A DNA stretch of 64,000 bases from Dirofilaria immitis (GCA_024305405.1 JAKNDB010000109.1:930001-994000); one strand, 5' to 3'. Numbered from the stretch's first letter, positions 12,728-26,900 are shown. Translations and numbers: made by a program. Notes: generated by a model not told the origin, from the letters alone.

Positions 12728-15700
12728 TATGATCGAGGCAGAAGAGGAAGGACTTGCCGAACCATTTATGAATAAGGTTTATTTTTACTGTTCCTCAAGA
12801 TATTACTGTTTCGCTTGGGAAAATTATACTACTGTTCTCTTGTTGACTCTACAGAATTTCCCCTGATATATGTATAAAAGTACATTGCAATAATCGAAAA
12901 TTGAGTTAAAAAATTTCGAATCCAGGAAGCCATGGAGCAAGAAGACGGTGAAGTCAGCGATGCATCCAATTGTGATGTAAGTTTATTTTAACATAATTTA
13001 AAAAAGATTTTCAGACTAGTAATTGGATGCGCTGTGTTGCAGATATTTGTTTATATTACTTTTTCTATTATACGATACAATATAAAACCCAGTTTAGGTA
13101 GCGAATGATGAAGGTGAAATTGTGGATCAACAAATAATCAAATCAGGCCGTAAAGAGGATGATACATCGGTAAAGACTGATGTTAACGTTTCGAAGAAAA
13201 CGGCGCTCGAAAAATTGAAGAATATGAGTTTTAGTTCCAAATCGAAACTACCTGTGCGGAGGTCAGTTTCAATGTACTGATCAAGTACTCCCTTTTGGTA
13301 GCAATTTCATTGTCCATTCTGGTGAAATTCCATTTCATTAAAGTTAATTTCAGGCGATAAATCCCTATAAGTTTCTTTTTCGTGGAATTTTCAAAAGAAG
13401 TTATACTACTACTTTTTGCAGTTCATCAATGGAGCGGCGAGAAAGGGAGAGAAAAGAACGACAAACAACGTGGGTTATGTATACATATATATGGATTTCC
13501 CATCTTAAGTTTGCTTTATTATCCTTCGAGAATATGCATAAATTAATGATTTTAGGACATCAAAACTGCAGCATTCACCGCACCGTGACAACGATGAAGA
13601 AAGGCGACAAAGAAAAGGCGTTGGGAAGAACGCAGCGATGAGGCACTACTATTCCTATTTTTTTCTTTTCAATATTATTGCTATAATTCTGTCTCACAAA
13701 ATTTCATTTAACAAATTTTTTCAGACTTTGTTATTATATATCCATTTTCCATCGTCATCTATAATCTCTCACAATTTGAATTTTTGGTGACATTATCTGT
13801 TTCTGATTTGGCAAGTACTAGAGAACAATAAGCACATTTTTAGAAAATTTTTTTCTTTTGATAAATTTGCTAGTTGTATAAGAAAAATTCGTAATATTGA
13901 GTTAGTTAGTAGTCTAACTTTCCATAATGTTTTTAGCAGGAACGTCATCAGACACTTGTTGAAGAACGACCTAAGCCATTAAGGGAGGCCGTTGCGGCTA
14001 CCCACGTGACACCATTGCCAATAAATAAACCTGTGGAGCCACCTCGTCCTAATGATCAGCCCCATACATTGCGTCAACGTGTTGAAAAAGTTGTCAGTGT
14101 TCAAGAGAGCGAAGTAAAATTTTTTTGCTGTGTGGATTATTTCATTTACTTTTTACTAATTTCTTCTTAACATTGTTTATCTAGGCTATTAATATGTCTG
14201 ACAAAGAACTCAGAAATCTGATAGCACGAATGTGTGACCTCAGTAAGGAGCAGCAACGATTACAGCGAGGTCGACAAACTCAATTTGCGTAAGTGGTTTA
14301 ACATTATGGGTTTTATTTTATCATCCGTTATAAAACATTTTTTATGTATCAGAATTCTGCTCTTAAATTAGGTCTAATGTGTGATGGGTTAAGGTTATTC
14401 ATGAGAACTTACGCTTTAGTGATTTATCTCTGTTATTCATTAAAATCGGGTAGTTGATTTATGACTTATATCTTCATACGATTTCACAGTACATTGCGAG
14501 AAATATATATGGAGGTAAAGATGACATTGAGAAACTATACATCCGCGTTCCGGTGCATTTGAGAATGGATCTTCCGCTTCCACCTCAAACTTTGCATCCT
14601 TCTGCTTCTTCTTCTAGTGGTATTATTTATTGCTTCTTAATATTAAAATTCTCATACTTTTTATAAATTCTTTTTTTTTTCTTTACTGTATTTATCGAAT
14701 ATTAAAACTGGTCCTCTATTTCGTATATTGAAAATAATGATTTGTCAGAAAAATTGTTTACTTAATGTGAGGAACTTCATGATGATGTTTATAGGAAGTA
14801 GGAAAAACTGCTCATTTTTTTTCTTTCTACTTTTTAATCATCTTTAAAGGTCCATTACAAATAAATGGTGGAACGACTGCTTTTCAATTAGAACAACGGT
14901 TTCGATTGCCGAGTTTATTTGATCCACCAAACACGCGACTTAATCCTAGTAATGATCCTGAAGTCACTGTGCGGAGTGAAGAAAGATGTGCTGGAGGACG
15001 AATTGGATTTGGTGAAGTCGGAAATGTTCCTAGCGATTCACAGAGAATAATAAGTGGTAGGAATGGGACAGTTTACAGTGGTGGATTGAATGAGCGCGGA
15101 ATATTTGAAGATATGAATCGGATTGGAATGGGTAATGGCGGTAACTTATTAAGGAATGATGGTGGATCGAATTCAACTACTGCTGTGGAGCGTGCACCTC
15201 ATACAGGTTCAAATTTGGAGCAGACAGTACATTCCATTAATGGTAAAAAACCGTTATTTCCTGGCTTGAATGGTCTTGCTCATTTAGATCAATCTTCTTC
15301 AATAATTCCTTCAACGAGCACATGCGATCTGGGTCCTAAGCCACTGTTCAACAGACTGGAATTCAGTGATGGTAGTTCTAGATTTTCCGGAAGCGGATCT
15401 TCTCATGAATTATTTCCAAAAGTTGCTAATGACCTACCATCACAGATCGGTAGCTTTAGCGACCGCCCAGCGCCACTAATGAGCTTTGGTAATACAACCA
15501 GTCCAAATCAGGCATCTCATTCAATCGGACGACAAGTATACGACACTCCTGACAAATCAGCAAACTCAACTTATGCCGTGGTGCAGACAAATGCTTTAAG
15601 CAAATTAGAACCTGGAGGTAAATGCTGTATGAATGCTGCATTAATTTATTTGAATGACAGTCGAAAATATACAAGGATGCTATTGAAATGATAAGAATGT

Positions 15701-17733
15701 TTTTTAATTGACTAAGTTTTGTCAAGCCTAAATTTTCTTTATTTGGTTTGTCTATTCACTTCCAGAGAAAGATGGTGGCATTCGAGCAGTAGGTCAGCAT
15801 TGCTTCATCCATTCGGGATCACAAGGTCCAACTAGTTTCATTCATCCGAATAAGCCTCCTTCTCCAATGCCTGATTTTCCCTCGAATGTTTCACTGAGGT
15901 ATTTTCTGCAGTTTCTTCTTTTATGACTTAATATACTAAACGGACAGTGAAGTTTTTCTAAGAAATCATTGTGAACTACAGACTTTGTCTCACATCAAAT
16001 TTTATAAATTAATACTGGATCTTTTTTAATGACAATGAGTATTCTAGTTGTGGTTCTGGCACTGTAACCATTTTCGAGATATAATTTTTAATCATAATTT
16101 TCTTACGAATCAACCAGACACTGAGATCTTTAACATTATTAAGCGCAAGTGTTTACTTAATTCATTTTTAATCATAAAAGTATTTCAGAGTGTCAAATTC
16201 TGTAGATACCGAGAGTACTCTGTGTAGCACATATCATGAGAATCTTATCCATTTGAAATCGAATGAAATTCAAAGCAGCTCTCAAGTACCTCTTCCAAAT
16301 CTCTCCGAGCCGCCTCCACCTTTTGGCACAGCTTCTATTAATGGTCCAGCCATATTACCGAACAAATTACCGAATACGGTACTCTTGAATACAATGCAAA
16401 GTGCAAATATTGTGCGACCACAAGGAGTACAAGCACAAACTGTTTCTGCTTCAACGTATCCCTCGGAGCATGCGGTTGGTATTCTTCAACCACTTTCTTC
16501 AACTTCCACCAGTAGCGCACTGAATGCTTTATCTGGAAACAACAGTGTTTCACAGAACTTACAACCACAGCCCGGGAATGCTACAGTCGCCGTTGCACCG
16601 CCATTAATGTCATTACATTCCGCATCATCTACAGTTACCGTTCCACCTCCTGATTTCTCGGTTCCTCCGCCACTAGCACCATCACTTAATGCAAGAACAA
16701 GTATTGGTACATCCATCACTACTAATCTCTTAAGCCATACTGAATCAACCAATTCTATTGATGCAAGGACCGGACCTTCTTCAAACCCAACACTCCAAAG
16801 AAGTCTATCACATATGAAGCCAGGAGTATTGACAAACAATACTGTGCTAAGTGGCCTACCCTCAATGAATGTTCCTCCACCTTCATTTTCCGGTGCCACC
16901 GCCTCGAACACCAAATATTGGTCCAGCATTTTCCACCCCTCCGCCGATGACTCCGGGTGGAATAACTTCGGGACCGAGACCTACTAATCTGGTACCTCCC
17001 ATGGCTGCTCCACCGCCAAATCTCATGTCAGGACCAGTGGGTTTAAATTGTCCACCACCTGACATGTCGCAGCCTCCGCCTAACATTCGTAGTGCACTGG
17101 CAGCGAGCAATCCAGAAAGTGTTCAACAGATGGTCAGTGCAGTGGTTGGTCAATCTAACATGGGTGGCCAGACACCAGTAGAAGTTGTAACGGAATTAAT
17201 CGCAAATGCTTATAATAGAACTGCAGGCGTTAGGCTTCATCATGATACATCATTAAAGCAGCGAATGTCGATGGCCACGGAAAACATTGTCATGATCAAT
17301 AAAATCAGAGCTCCTGCACCCGCTGGACCACCAAGGCCACTTTCTTCGGTAGGCAAGTTGCCACCACCGCTCATGCTTTCACCTGGAACTCGTGGTGGTC
17401 CGACTTCCAGAATTTCTAATTTTAACAAGCGAAAAGGATCACAAATCCGGCCGTCAGCAACTCGTCCGCAGCAACGTCAAAAGCGACAAATTAGCGATAT
17501 GGTAGCCATCATTCCAGATGAACATGGTAATTTACATTACGGTATTATTTCTTGGAGATCTGGCAACCAAAATGAATATCATTTCATTATTTGTAGATCA
17601 TTAGCCCAATCTAAAATTCTTTTTCAATTTTCCATTCATATTTTTAATTTGTGGGAAACAAAAAGAACAAATTTCAGACCATCCCAGTTCACACGAAGAG
17701 CCAGATGACAATATTTTTTCTGATAGTGTCTGA
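12728..17733 (+). CDS. Large proline-rich, probably nuclear protein of unknown family
   Basis: I do not recognise this gene. Exons I can support: 12728-12775 (MIEAEEEGLAEPFMNK), 12926-12976, 13098-13261, an arginine/glutamate-rich exon from about 13421 to 13640, 13940-14113, 14185-14288, about 14490-14619, 14850-15617, 15766-15898, 16189-17541 and 17678-17733. Order of regions: acidic start; basic stretch with RRERERKERQ; short helix-like stretch (LRNLIARMCDLSKEQQRLQR); Ser/Gly/Asn-rich middle; a long proline region with repeated PPP motifs; a conserved-looking block with NRTAGVRLHHDTSLKQRM; a basic stretch (RPQQRQKRQ); and an acidic tail ending FSDSV. Overall composition suggests an RNA- or chromatin-associated scaffold, which is inference. 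One extra T at 16886-16889 and one missing A at 13613-13616 break the frame, and a third one-base mismatch lies between the exons ending 14288 and starting 14490. The intron after about 13636 may use a GC donor. Confidence 0.7.
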
Positions 17734-18899
17734 TGAAGAGGATGGCAACAAGTAGTGATACAATTGGAAGCCATCACTTGTACATCAGTATTTCTTATAG
17801 ATATTTCGTTTCGGTAGGAATATTTTCTAGGGTAAAATACTAATTGGACATATAGATGTACCATTCCGCAACCAAATCGGCTCAAGTGTTCGTATAGATT
17901 AACCACCCTTACCCACCATTACTAATTAATTTACGGTTATTATAATACTCTACGTTTGTTATTTGTATCATTACCTCTCATTAAAGTAGATAAGTCTTAT
18001 TTCTCAAATTTTGATTATGATAAATGCTAGTCATAGAAAATAAGTGATATTGCATATGTTAACGCATTAAAATTTGATAATTAGGCGTAATTGATAGACT
18101 TAATCCGCGATTTTATAATTTATTTTCCCCAGATATTCTCTTTCAACTTGAACTGTTTCAAATATTTTTTTTTCAAGGTATTAGAAATAAGACTAAGAGC
18201 AATAAAGAGTATTGTGAGCATTTTGAATAGCTTTTGTTTTAATAATTGTATTTTGGACAGATTGTCCATCAAAGAATTTTTTCTTTATACGCAATATTGT
18301 TTTAAATTTAATCAGTTTAGTATTATTTTGCTCCGTTATTTTGCATTTGTTATCTATTTTTGATCATGGTTCAGTTTGGAATTGAAATATTTACTAGTAA
18401 CTGCTTCTAAAATATCTTCCGATGATTTAGCAGATTCTGGAATTACTCCAGCATAGTTGAAGATATTTCAACATCTGAATGATGACCTCCGGATCTTAGA
18501 TTTGTTTGAGTTTTTTTTTCGATTCGTGCATTTTAAAATTTCCAGGATTTTACTTTCAATATTTTGTAGTTATGCTTCTGATTTTTGCATTTTGGATTGT
18601 GATTGGGTTTTTTGAAAGACCATTATTTGTTTTTGAAACAGCATCGACTGCAACGGCATCAACAGTTGACAGTTTGCGACCAAATCGACTCACGATTTTA
18701 TTTTTATTTCGTTTCCCCTTCCTTATTATTGGTCACATTAATATTTTTTTAATGAAAATTGTGTATGACACATCGTTTTATTATATTGTGAATATATTTA
18801 ATCTTGAAGTTGTCATTTTGAAAAGTTGTAGATTTTATTTCATTTCGACATTTTGCGCTTCGATATGAAGTGTTTCTTTGTATTTCGCCTTTTATCACA

Positions 18900-19260
18900 C
18901 AAAACCTACCACGAAACCCGTATCCGGATACTTATTTCAGCACGGTGTGGAAATGGCAAACGGTTGGATAGTTTCGAAGCACGACGGGCATATTGCCCAG
19001 AAGCTTCCAAGCAAGCTGGAAATGTGGTACAAGGTGTTGGTTGGTGAAGACCGTACGTCCGAACCATTTTTGACCGATGAGTAGATTGAAAGAGCGATTT
19101 TAACTGCTGGCATTGCGAACCTTTATCGGGAGGTTTGCTAAGAGTCCTGTCGGACTTGCAAATCTATTGCTACCCAGGGGTTATGTGATACTGAGTAATC
19201 GGACAGCCGTGGTAGTCACACAGTTTCACAGCTGATGACTTATTTCCAATCTATACGTTG
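18900..19260 (+). other. GC-richer island with serial hairpins; possible ncRNA or decayed coding sequence
   Basis: Base composition rises well above the flanks. Several perfect inverted repeats lie in order on the + strand: GGGCA/TGCCC (18986-18998), TTCCA/TGGAA (19005-19021), GCGAACCT/AGGTTTGC (19115-19138) and AGTCC/GGACT (19143-19156). The same stretch also reads as about 55 residues of unbiased protein (for example EMWYKVLVGEDRTSEPFLTD) up to a stop at 19082-19084, and reads on past it. I cannot match it to SRP, RNase P, RNase MRP or U3 RNA signatures I know. Orientation is assumed. Confidence 0.35.
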
Positions 19261-20960
19261 CTAAGGTTCGGGAATATTATTTACTGTCGATCCGATATTT
19301 AAAAATGATTGACTTTTTTGGGTGATGGCATAAATTACTTTTCCTTGTTTCCTGTGGCAGATACGATTTCCAGTCTTCATTACATCACTATGATCTAATG
19401 AAGAGAGGAAATTCCTCATCTCATTTTTTTCTTTGATATTCAAATTTATCTTTGACTTGTATGAACATTCGGTGATCGGCATTACATGGTTGTTGATTAA
19501 TTTAATTGCATTAAGATATATTCTGATAGCGACAATAAGATAGAATAAACTTAGTAATAAAGTCAAGCTAAATAAGCTCGATTTCAGTGGTCAGGCGTTA
19601 AACACGTATCAATTTTAGTTCTACGGTAGGTGATCATTGCGGTGTGAAATGCCTTACAAATGTTGAGGGAAGGAGATAAGACAATAGTACGATGGATGCG
19701 CTGCATACAAATTCTGTGGAAGAATTTAATAATAGTTATGTTGAAACTGTTCTGCTTAATCCATCTATTATAGTTATTGTTTACATCGATGTTACTTATC
19801 GCTTTTTATTAAGCGAAGAGATTTCATTCAGAATCTTAAGTTCAAGTTTGATTTGAGCAACATTTCCGTTCAAGCTTGTGTTGATTGCAAACTTTGGTTA
19901 GAAATTTATTCTGGTCGAAATAATAATTTTTGATTTTTCAAAAATTAGAAAACATAAAAATTACAATGATACGACAAGAAATATTTCTAAAATCCGTTTT
20001 TAAACAAATTTCACAAACATGAGTTTCTAATTTCAAATAGACATCTTGATCATACTATCTCTAACATGAAAATAATGAAATCTCGAAAAATAACAAATCC
20101 AAATTAAGCCTCACATATGTTTGTGATACCATTTTTTCACAAATTTCAATCGATGGACTATCACTGTCGCGTAGCATGATGACATCTGTTTAGTTCATGA
20201 AGGCGGGTTTCGTACATCATATGGGTTTTTCATACTTACTAGTTCCCATGTGATTGTCAGTGGGGAAGATGTTCTGTTGGGGGTAGGGAATTTCAAGATT
20301 CAAACTTTACGAATGAAATGCCGGTTATCAATTTTCATTTGTATGGATTGATATATAGTCAATATTATCAGGCACGATGATTTATTGGAGGAGAGAAAAG
20401 AATGCAAAAGAGGAAAGGGAGGAGTATATGAAAGGATAAGATGTTAGAGAGATATATTAGGAGGCAAAGGTTACGAGAATCATATCATCCTTATTCCATA
20501 CTTAGAATTTAATTTTCCACTACAGGTAACGTTTTTGTCATATAAGCTTAAGAGAAATCGAAAAAAAGAACTCAGTGGCTTGAAGTTTATACATATTGTA
20601 CATCGAAATAGTATTTAATCATGTCCATCATTAAGGTAATCCAGAAATGACGTAAATTGTTAGTTAGAACTTTATTCACTCCATGACTTAAGGTATGCTT
20701 CTTGTTGTTACAAGTAAGTTTTAGTCCCAAATCAATGTGATGATACAAAAGTTTGTTTTCATAAAATTTTACTGACTGATCAAACGATTTAAAATGGCCG
20801 AAATAGCAAACACTTCGGTGAAAAGTAATCGATATACATTAGTTCGAAATAATCTTTGGATTATTTATCAAAATGATTTATTGATTTATTCAAATATTTC
20901 TTTAAATTATCGCGATCATATTGATTTATTGATTTACTACTGTTGCATAATCATCATGTT

Positions 20961-20969
20961 CGTTTGTAG
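20961..20969 (+). promoter_or_regulatory. Possible trans-splice acceptor upstream of the LEX-1/ATAD2 gene
   Basis: CGTTTGTAG is a good 3' splice site 23 bases before the ATG at 20993, with no upstream coding exon to pair with. In nematodes this arrangement is typical of spliced-leader addition. No experimental evidence is visible. Confidence 0.4.
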
Positions 20970-20992
20970 AAACGGAGAGTGTAGTGGTGTAG

Positions 20993-23900
20993 ATGTCATC
21001 AAGACGTAGTGAATATGGTTACCGCGATGGATCGGTTCAGTTTCCACGACGTTCCTCCCGAGAGAGACAAGCTATTTATATGAGCTTGGATGAGAATTTT
21101 CTGCTTGGTAATTCGACGGGGATTCACTGTTACGCTCTCTGGTCGATCGAGCCAATAGATCACGGGATCCAGTATGTCCTAATTTCCTCTTTTATTCGCT
21201 AGTATTAAATTTCCATCATTTCGGAATTAAAAAAAAAAAAAGACGGGATAAAATGGGTGGGTGTATTTCTCTTTTTCTTTCCAAAAATATCAAAAAAATA
21301 GAGAAGTTTCTTGTCTCTTGAGGAGATCTTTCTAGGAATGGGAAGGATTATTGCGCAAGAAATATAATAAACGAGGGAAATCTAATAGAGCAATATCATT
21401 GTTTAAAACGCCAGGAAAAAGAAGAAATTTTTTTTTTTTTTTTTTTTGATGAACGAAGGAGGATGACAAAGTCTGAGGTGCAGTTAAAGGGTTTCCTCGT
21501 TTTCACAATGTTACATTATGATAAATGTTCTATGTAGGTCTCAGTTATGTTTTCAAACTAGTTATCAATTTAATTATTAACTGTTCAGGTCATATATTTC
21601 AGTACTTTCAGATAAATAGGTCATATATGCTACCTCATACGTTTCGCTATTCCACAAGATCGAAAGATAGAATCTACGTTAATACGTATGGAGTTCCCAC
21701 TAATGGGCAAAGCGATGAGGATGATGATTTCGATGACTGTGTTATGCATTCAAAAATCCGGAAAAAATCGAGGTACTTTCATGGAATAATTTTGTTAATA
21801 GTGGAATAGTGGACATATTTGGTTCCACAATTTCCTGTTTAGTGATGAGAAATTGTCAAGTATACGAGATATTTAAGCTGTAAATGTTCACTAAGAATTT
21901 CTCGATCTGTAGATGAAATAGGGTGGGCGATATAAGGAGATTAATTTTTGTATTTTGTCTATTAAGAAATGAAGTAGATAATAAGATCTTAGAATTAGAA
22001 AAAAATCATTCAAAAATAAGTGGATTTTTCAAGCAAAACTTAAATTGCAGGTCGAAGCCATCATCTCCAATTGATGAGGAGGTCAATTCTCCGGCTTCAG
22101 ATTCGACACCGGAAGATGCACAACCTATATTATCAAATTCAACTACCACATCTGCAACTGTCACTAAACAGGAAATTGTGGAACCAAATATGTACGAAAG
22201 CGTGAAGCAACGACATCAAGCAAAGAAGCAGGCTACACTTGTTGCTCAAAAAAGGCGAAAAATGCTGTGACATGCAAGTATGTTGAAATATGTTTGTTTT
22301 CCTTCATAATGTTCTCAAATTCCTGCTTTTTAATTTCAAGATGGTAAGTTTATTTTAAAGAGGCAGGGAAGCACCTGATACGACTTCATTATGTGAAAGT
22401 ATCTGATATAAATAATTTAAAGCATTACAGTACCCATAAATTGATTTACAAGTAGTATTCATCAGTGTGGAGGTATCTGGATTTTATATACTTCCTCAAC
22501 TTGAACTGTCCAAATTCTCTGATTTTCTTTCAGTTATTCCTTAACAGTATGGAGAAAAACATAACAGTGGATTTCATCGGGTTTTTTCGTTCATTAGTTA
22601 CGTTTCATTTACAGTTCACTTCGTAGGCGACAGCTTAAAAAGAAGATTCAGAAGATGGTGAAGAAGATCGAAGAAATGGCGCTCCAGAAGTTAGTCGAAA
22701 TTGTGTCACTTTTTTAATTTGATCTTTCGTGTGCCGTATTGTGAGATTTTGAGCACGTACATTAAACGTTGAACGCCATTAGAAATAGGTAGTCCAAAAC
22801 AGATAAGCCTAGTGTGCTTGCAGCGGAACTTAAGTAATATTGGAAATAGCAACTTGAGTTCCAGAATTATTCTAGTTTCTTTCTGGTAATTTAAAAATTT
22901 TTATGTGGTTTCAGTACTTTTAAGAAAGAGATAGGAAAAGAAGGAAAAGCATAGATATTTGAGATAAAAATATTAGTCATTAGTGGACATAATTTATATA
23001 ACTTTGATAGATTTTTAATTACGTTATAGGAAGATGATGAATCAGATGAAAATGAACCGCGACATTATGCATTAAGGACACATATCAATCCAGTAGCGCG
23101 ATTTTGTATTGAACCGCGTGCTCAAACGACTCGCACATATGCTCTTCGGCGTGAACTGTCGAATAATGATTTACGAGGATCAGGATCACGACGACACATT
23201 CATCGGTATCAGTACTTTTTATGTTGATATAAAGAATCTCATCAATTAGAAAAGTGTTACTTCATTTTATACCGTGTCGTACCGAAATTTTTACTTTAAG
23301 CATTATATGAATTTTTGCTTATTGTATAGAAAACGACTCTCTGGTAGAAGCGATTCCGATTCGTCGTCTCTTTCATCTGAAGTTGCTATGCAAGCTAATG
23401 GAGATGCACGATTCGAATGTCATCGTCTGCGAAGGATGAATAAGGCTAGAGCTCAATTACGTCCAGTCAACAGTAAGTCTTGAATAAAGTTTTTTTTGCA
23501 TTATAAACATAGATCTTTTGATCACAATCAATTTTTTTCTCTTTTATACTAGTCGAAATGTCTTTTTCCAATTTTCTACAACGTCAATTTGTGAATGAAT
23601 ATCATCGGTAATGCAGGAATTGGGGAAGAATAGAATGTTACAGTGAAAACTTCATGTCCTTTATTATGAAAACTTTTCTATTTTAGACGATGATTTATCG
23701 TATACGATTGGCGTGCGTGAATTAATCCGTCGCAAAGCTGGAGCAGCTAATATTTCTGGATCAGATATTGATCCCATGCACATTGATCGTAACATTGATT
23801 TTAGCAAAATCGGTGGTTTGGATTATCACATACAGTCTTTGAAAGAAGTAGTTCTCTTCCCGTTATTGTATGGGAAATTTTTCTCAATTCAGTATTCAAC

Positions 23901-26900
23901 CGCCGAAAGGAGTTCTTTTTATGGGCCACCGGGTTTGTCTTTTCTATGATTTGAGTATATCGTTAAGCCGGTAGCTGGATGCCAACTAGTATATTTCGGT
24001 ATTCGGTAACATAATTAAGCTTTACTAATCGATGATGCCACAGGTTTAGGATCCTCACTGAAGAGAAATATTTCGACATGAATCATTCACACAATTATTT
24101 AAGTGTTTATTGACTTGTAGATGTATCTTATGGTACATTGTTGCCATTAAGAAAATGTTTATCTCAAATTGGTTTCTCAAAATGAATTATGCTCGCAATG
24201 AACATTTTTAGGTACAGGAAAGACACTTGTAGCACGTGCGTTGGCCAATTCATGCAGCGAGGGTGATAAAAAGTAGCTTTTTCATGCGCAAAGGAGCCGA
24301 TATTTTGAGTAAATGGGTAGGCGAGTCTGAACGACAGTTAAGGTCAGCATTTCATTTATTCAAATATATTCTTTCTTGTATTGCCGACATATATCTGGAC
24401 GCGTTTCTTCTGGTTTAATATTGTATGATTAGAGATGTGCCTTCAATTTCTGTGTTTTTTATTCCGTCTATTTGCAATTTAATTAATAAAAGGTCTTTTA
24501 TTTTTAGAGCCCTTTTCGAACAGGCTTTCATAATGCGTCCTTCCATAATATTCTTTGATGAAATCGATGGTTTAGCCCCGGTTCGAAGTTCAAGACAAGA
24601 TCAAATTCATAGCTCTATTGTTTCAACTTTGCTGGCACTTATGGATGGATTAGACAATCGGTGTGAGGTACTTCTTGCTTTTTCCTGTATCTCAGTTGAA
24701 TCTTATATTTTATTCATATTGTGTTTTTATCATATTTTTAAAAACACTTTTTTAAGGTTGTCGTGATTGGAGCAACGAATAGGGTGGATGCCATTGATCC
24801 TGCTTTAAGACGTCCTGGTCGTTTTGATCGGGAATTAAACTTTCGGTTCACTTTTTTCCTTTTTTGTTTTACTTTCTTTTTCCGTCGAATCCTTCAAGAA
24901 AGTACAGTGTTATTTAATTTTAAAGCGTAATGCTGTTTTTTAATGAAGTGAGTTCATACTAGTCTTTTTAGTTTGCCTCATAAAAGTGCTAGATTGGAAA
25001 TTTTAAAAATTCATACGTCGTCTTGGGGCATTAATCGACCATCGGACAATATCTTTAAATGGCTTTCGGAGCGCACATCGGGATATTGCGGTGCCGATTT
25101 GAAGGTTTGCTTAAGGAATAAATTTTATGTTTCTATCGTGCTTTGATGCCTGAAAATCACAGTTCATTACTGATCCTAGTCATATCCAATAATTCAGTTT
25201 TTACATATATTATATAATTCAGTCGCTTTGTACGGAAGCAGTTCTTACTGCACTTCGATCTCAGTTTCCTCAAATCTATTCGTCTAAAGAAAAGGTTGAT
25301 ATTGATCCTAAAGCACTGAAAGTGGAAAAGAAAGATTTCGATATAGCTATGCGGCGGATTGTACCAGCTGGTCGGAGAGGTTTGAATTTTTATCTTTTGG
25401 ATCTTAAAATTTCAGTTTTGGCATGAATTACTTGTTAGAAATCGACTATAAAAGGAAATGCGCACTGTAGAACTATTCCAGTCATAGGTTTTTAGATTTC
25501 ACTGTACCTTCGCGAATTTTGGATGATAGACTCAAAATACTATTGGAGCATGTAATTGATTTGATATGTCGCCGCATTCCTAAAGGTTATCATGATATAA
25601 TTGATAGTGGTCAAGAGTTAGGTGATATCGAACGAATTCTGAAAACAGTTTATTCAAGTTCTTCCGTACCGTCTGGTAAGTTCAGTTGTATTGTGAAAGA
25701 TAAGAGCAGTTCGTATTTATGGTGCAATGATGATTATATTATTTTCTTAACCATTAGCTTTTTATTGAACCGGAGAATATAAAGACTTGTTTATGTCGGA
25801 TTTCCTTGTAGACTTGATAAGAGATTCTGAATACTCGTAGCTGAACTAATAAACGTAACTCTTTTATATTTAGACTACTGTTAATTTGGGTTATTTTACT
25901 GTAGCGAACTAACATGTGTGTTTTTAGCTTGTTTTAAAACTGCAAAGAATATTTTCATGATACTTTGATACTATCTAGCTTTTCTCAAAAACATTGTGCA
26001 GTTGCATTTGGTTGCTTTTCAAATAACTTCTAAAATACTTTTTAAATAAGTTTATCATTCTCGAAAAATATTATTTCAGCTCGTTTAATGCTCTGCGGTT
26101 CCTCCAGTAATATAGGTCAAACGTCGTATATCTTACCTGTTATTATAAATCATCTGGATCATCTTCCGGTATTTTCACTTTCAATCGCCAACCTCTTCTC
26201 TTACGGTTATTTTTACGATTATTTTATATTTTCTGTTTTTGTCCTAGCGTGTTAGAGTCATTTATTACACTTTTTTTTATAGGGTCACCAGAAGAACGTT
26301 TTCTCACTGCGTACAGTCAGCTATTCGAGCTTCCTCAAGCGGGACACCGTGTTTACTGTTGATTCCTTCAATTGACAAGTGGTATTCATCAGTACCTTCA
26401 TCAGTTTGGAATCTAGTAATTTTTTTCTTTCACAGTAACATGTTCTAGTTGCATAAACTGTTATAAAGTTATCAAAATTATGAAGTAATTACTATCATCA
26501 TGGCGACGTCACATATTTTCCTAATCCTTTTTACATCATGACTGATCTAACAAAACAGAAGCTATTTGTAGTGATCTTTACTTTTTCAGCTTTTATCTGC
26601 TGTCAGTTCATTTACGGGTTTCACTTCCATCCTTCTTCTTTCGACAGCAGAATGTAGCTATTCAGACTTACCTGCCGAGGTAAGTTTATGTCATATTGTT
26701 CTCTTATCATATTCGTCAAATAAGAATAAAACCTAAAGTACGCTATATTGGGATTTTATTTAGTTCATGCGAGAAGTTTATTCATTCCAGAACGTTCTAA
26801 CGTCAAATATTAATCTTGATAGCTAGTTGAATGTTGACAAGATAGTTATCTCTTAGTGAAGCATATTTAATTAGATTATACTGAGGCTCTGTGCTATTCT

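Larger units (their letters stand above)
17734..20992. other. Intergenic; contains a GC-richer structured island
   Basis: 17734-18090 is likely the 3' untranslated region of the proline-rich gene, with an ATTAAA-like element near 17980. Open stretches at 18091-18363 and 18506-18868 are hydrophobic and T-rich with no recognisable motif. The 18900-19260 island is listed separately. 19270-20950 shows no gene. Confidence 0.45.

Noticed and set aside
12565..12765. 66-codon open stretch on the minus strand
   Set aside because: It overlaps the likely first exon of the proline-rich gene on the opposite strand and matches nothing.
16338..17110. Long glycine-rich open frames on the minus strand
   Set aside because: They are mirror images of the proline-rich coding exon (CCA/CCT codons give glycine on the other strand).
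18506..18868. 120-codon hydrophobic open stretch
   Set aside because: T-rich composition makes hydrophobic residues by default. No conserved motif or convincing exon ends.
23878..24282. Programmed ribosomal frameshifting in the LEX-1 gene
   Set aside because: Four breaks within about 400 bases, in both directions and only in homopolymers, fit sequencing error better than recoding.
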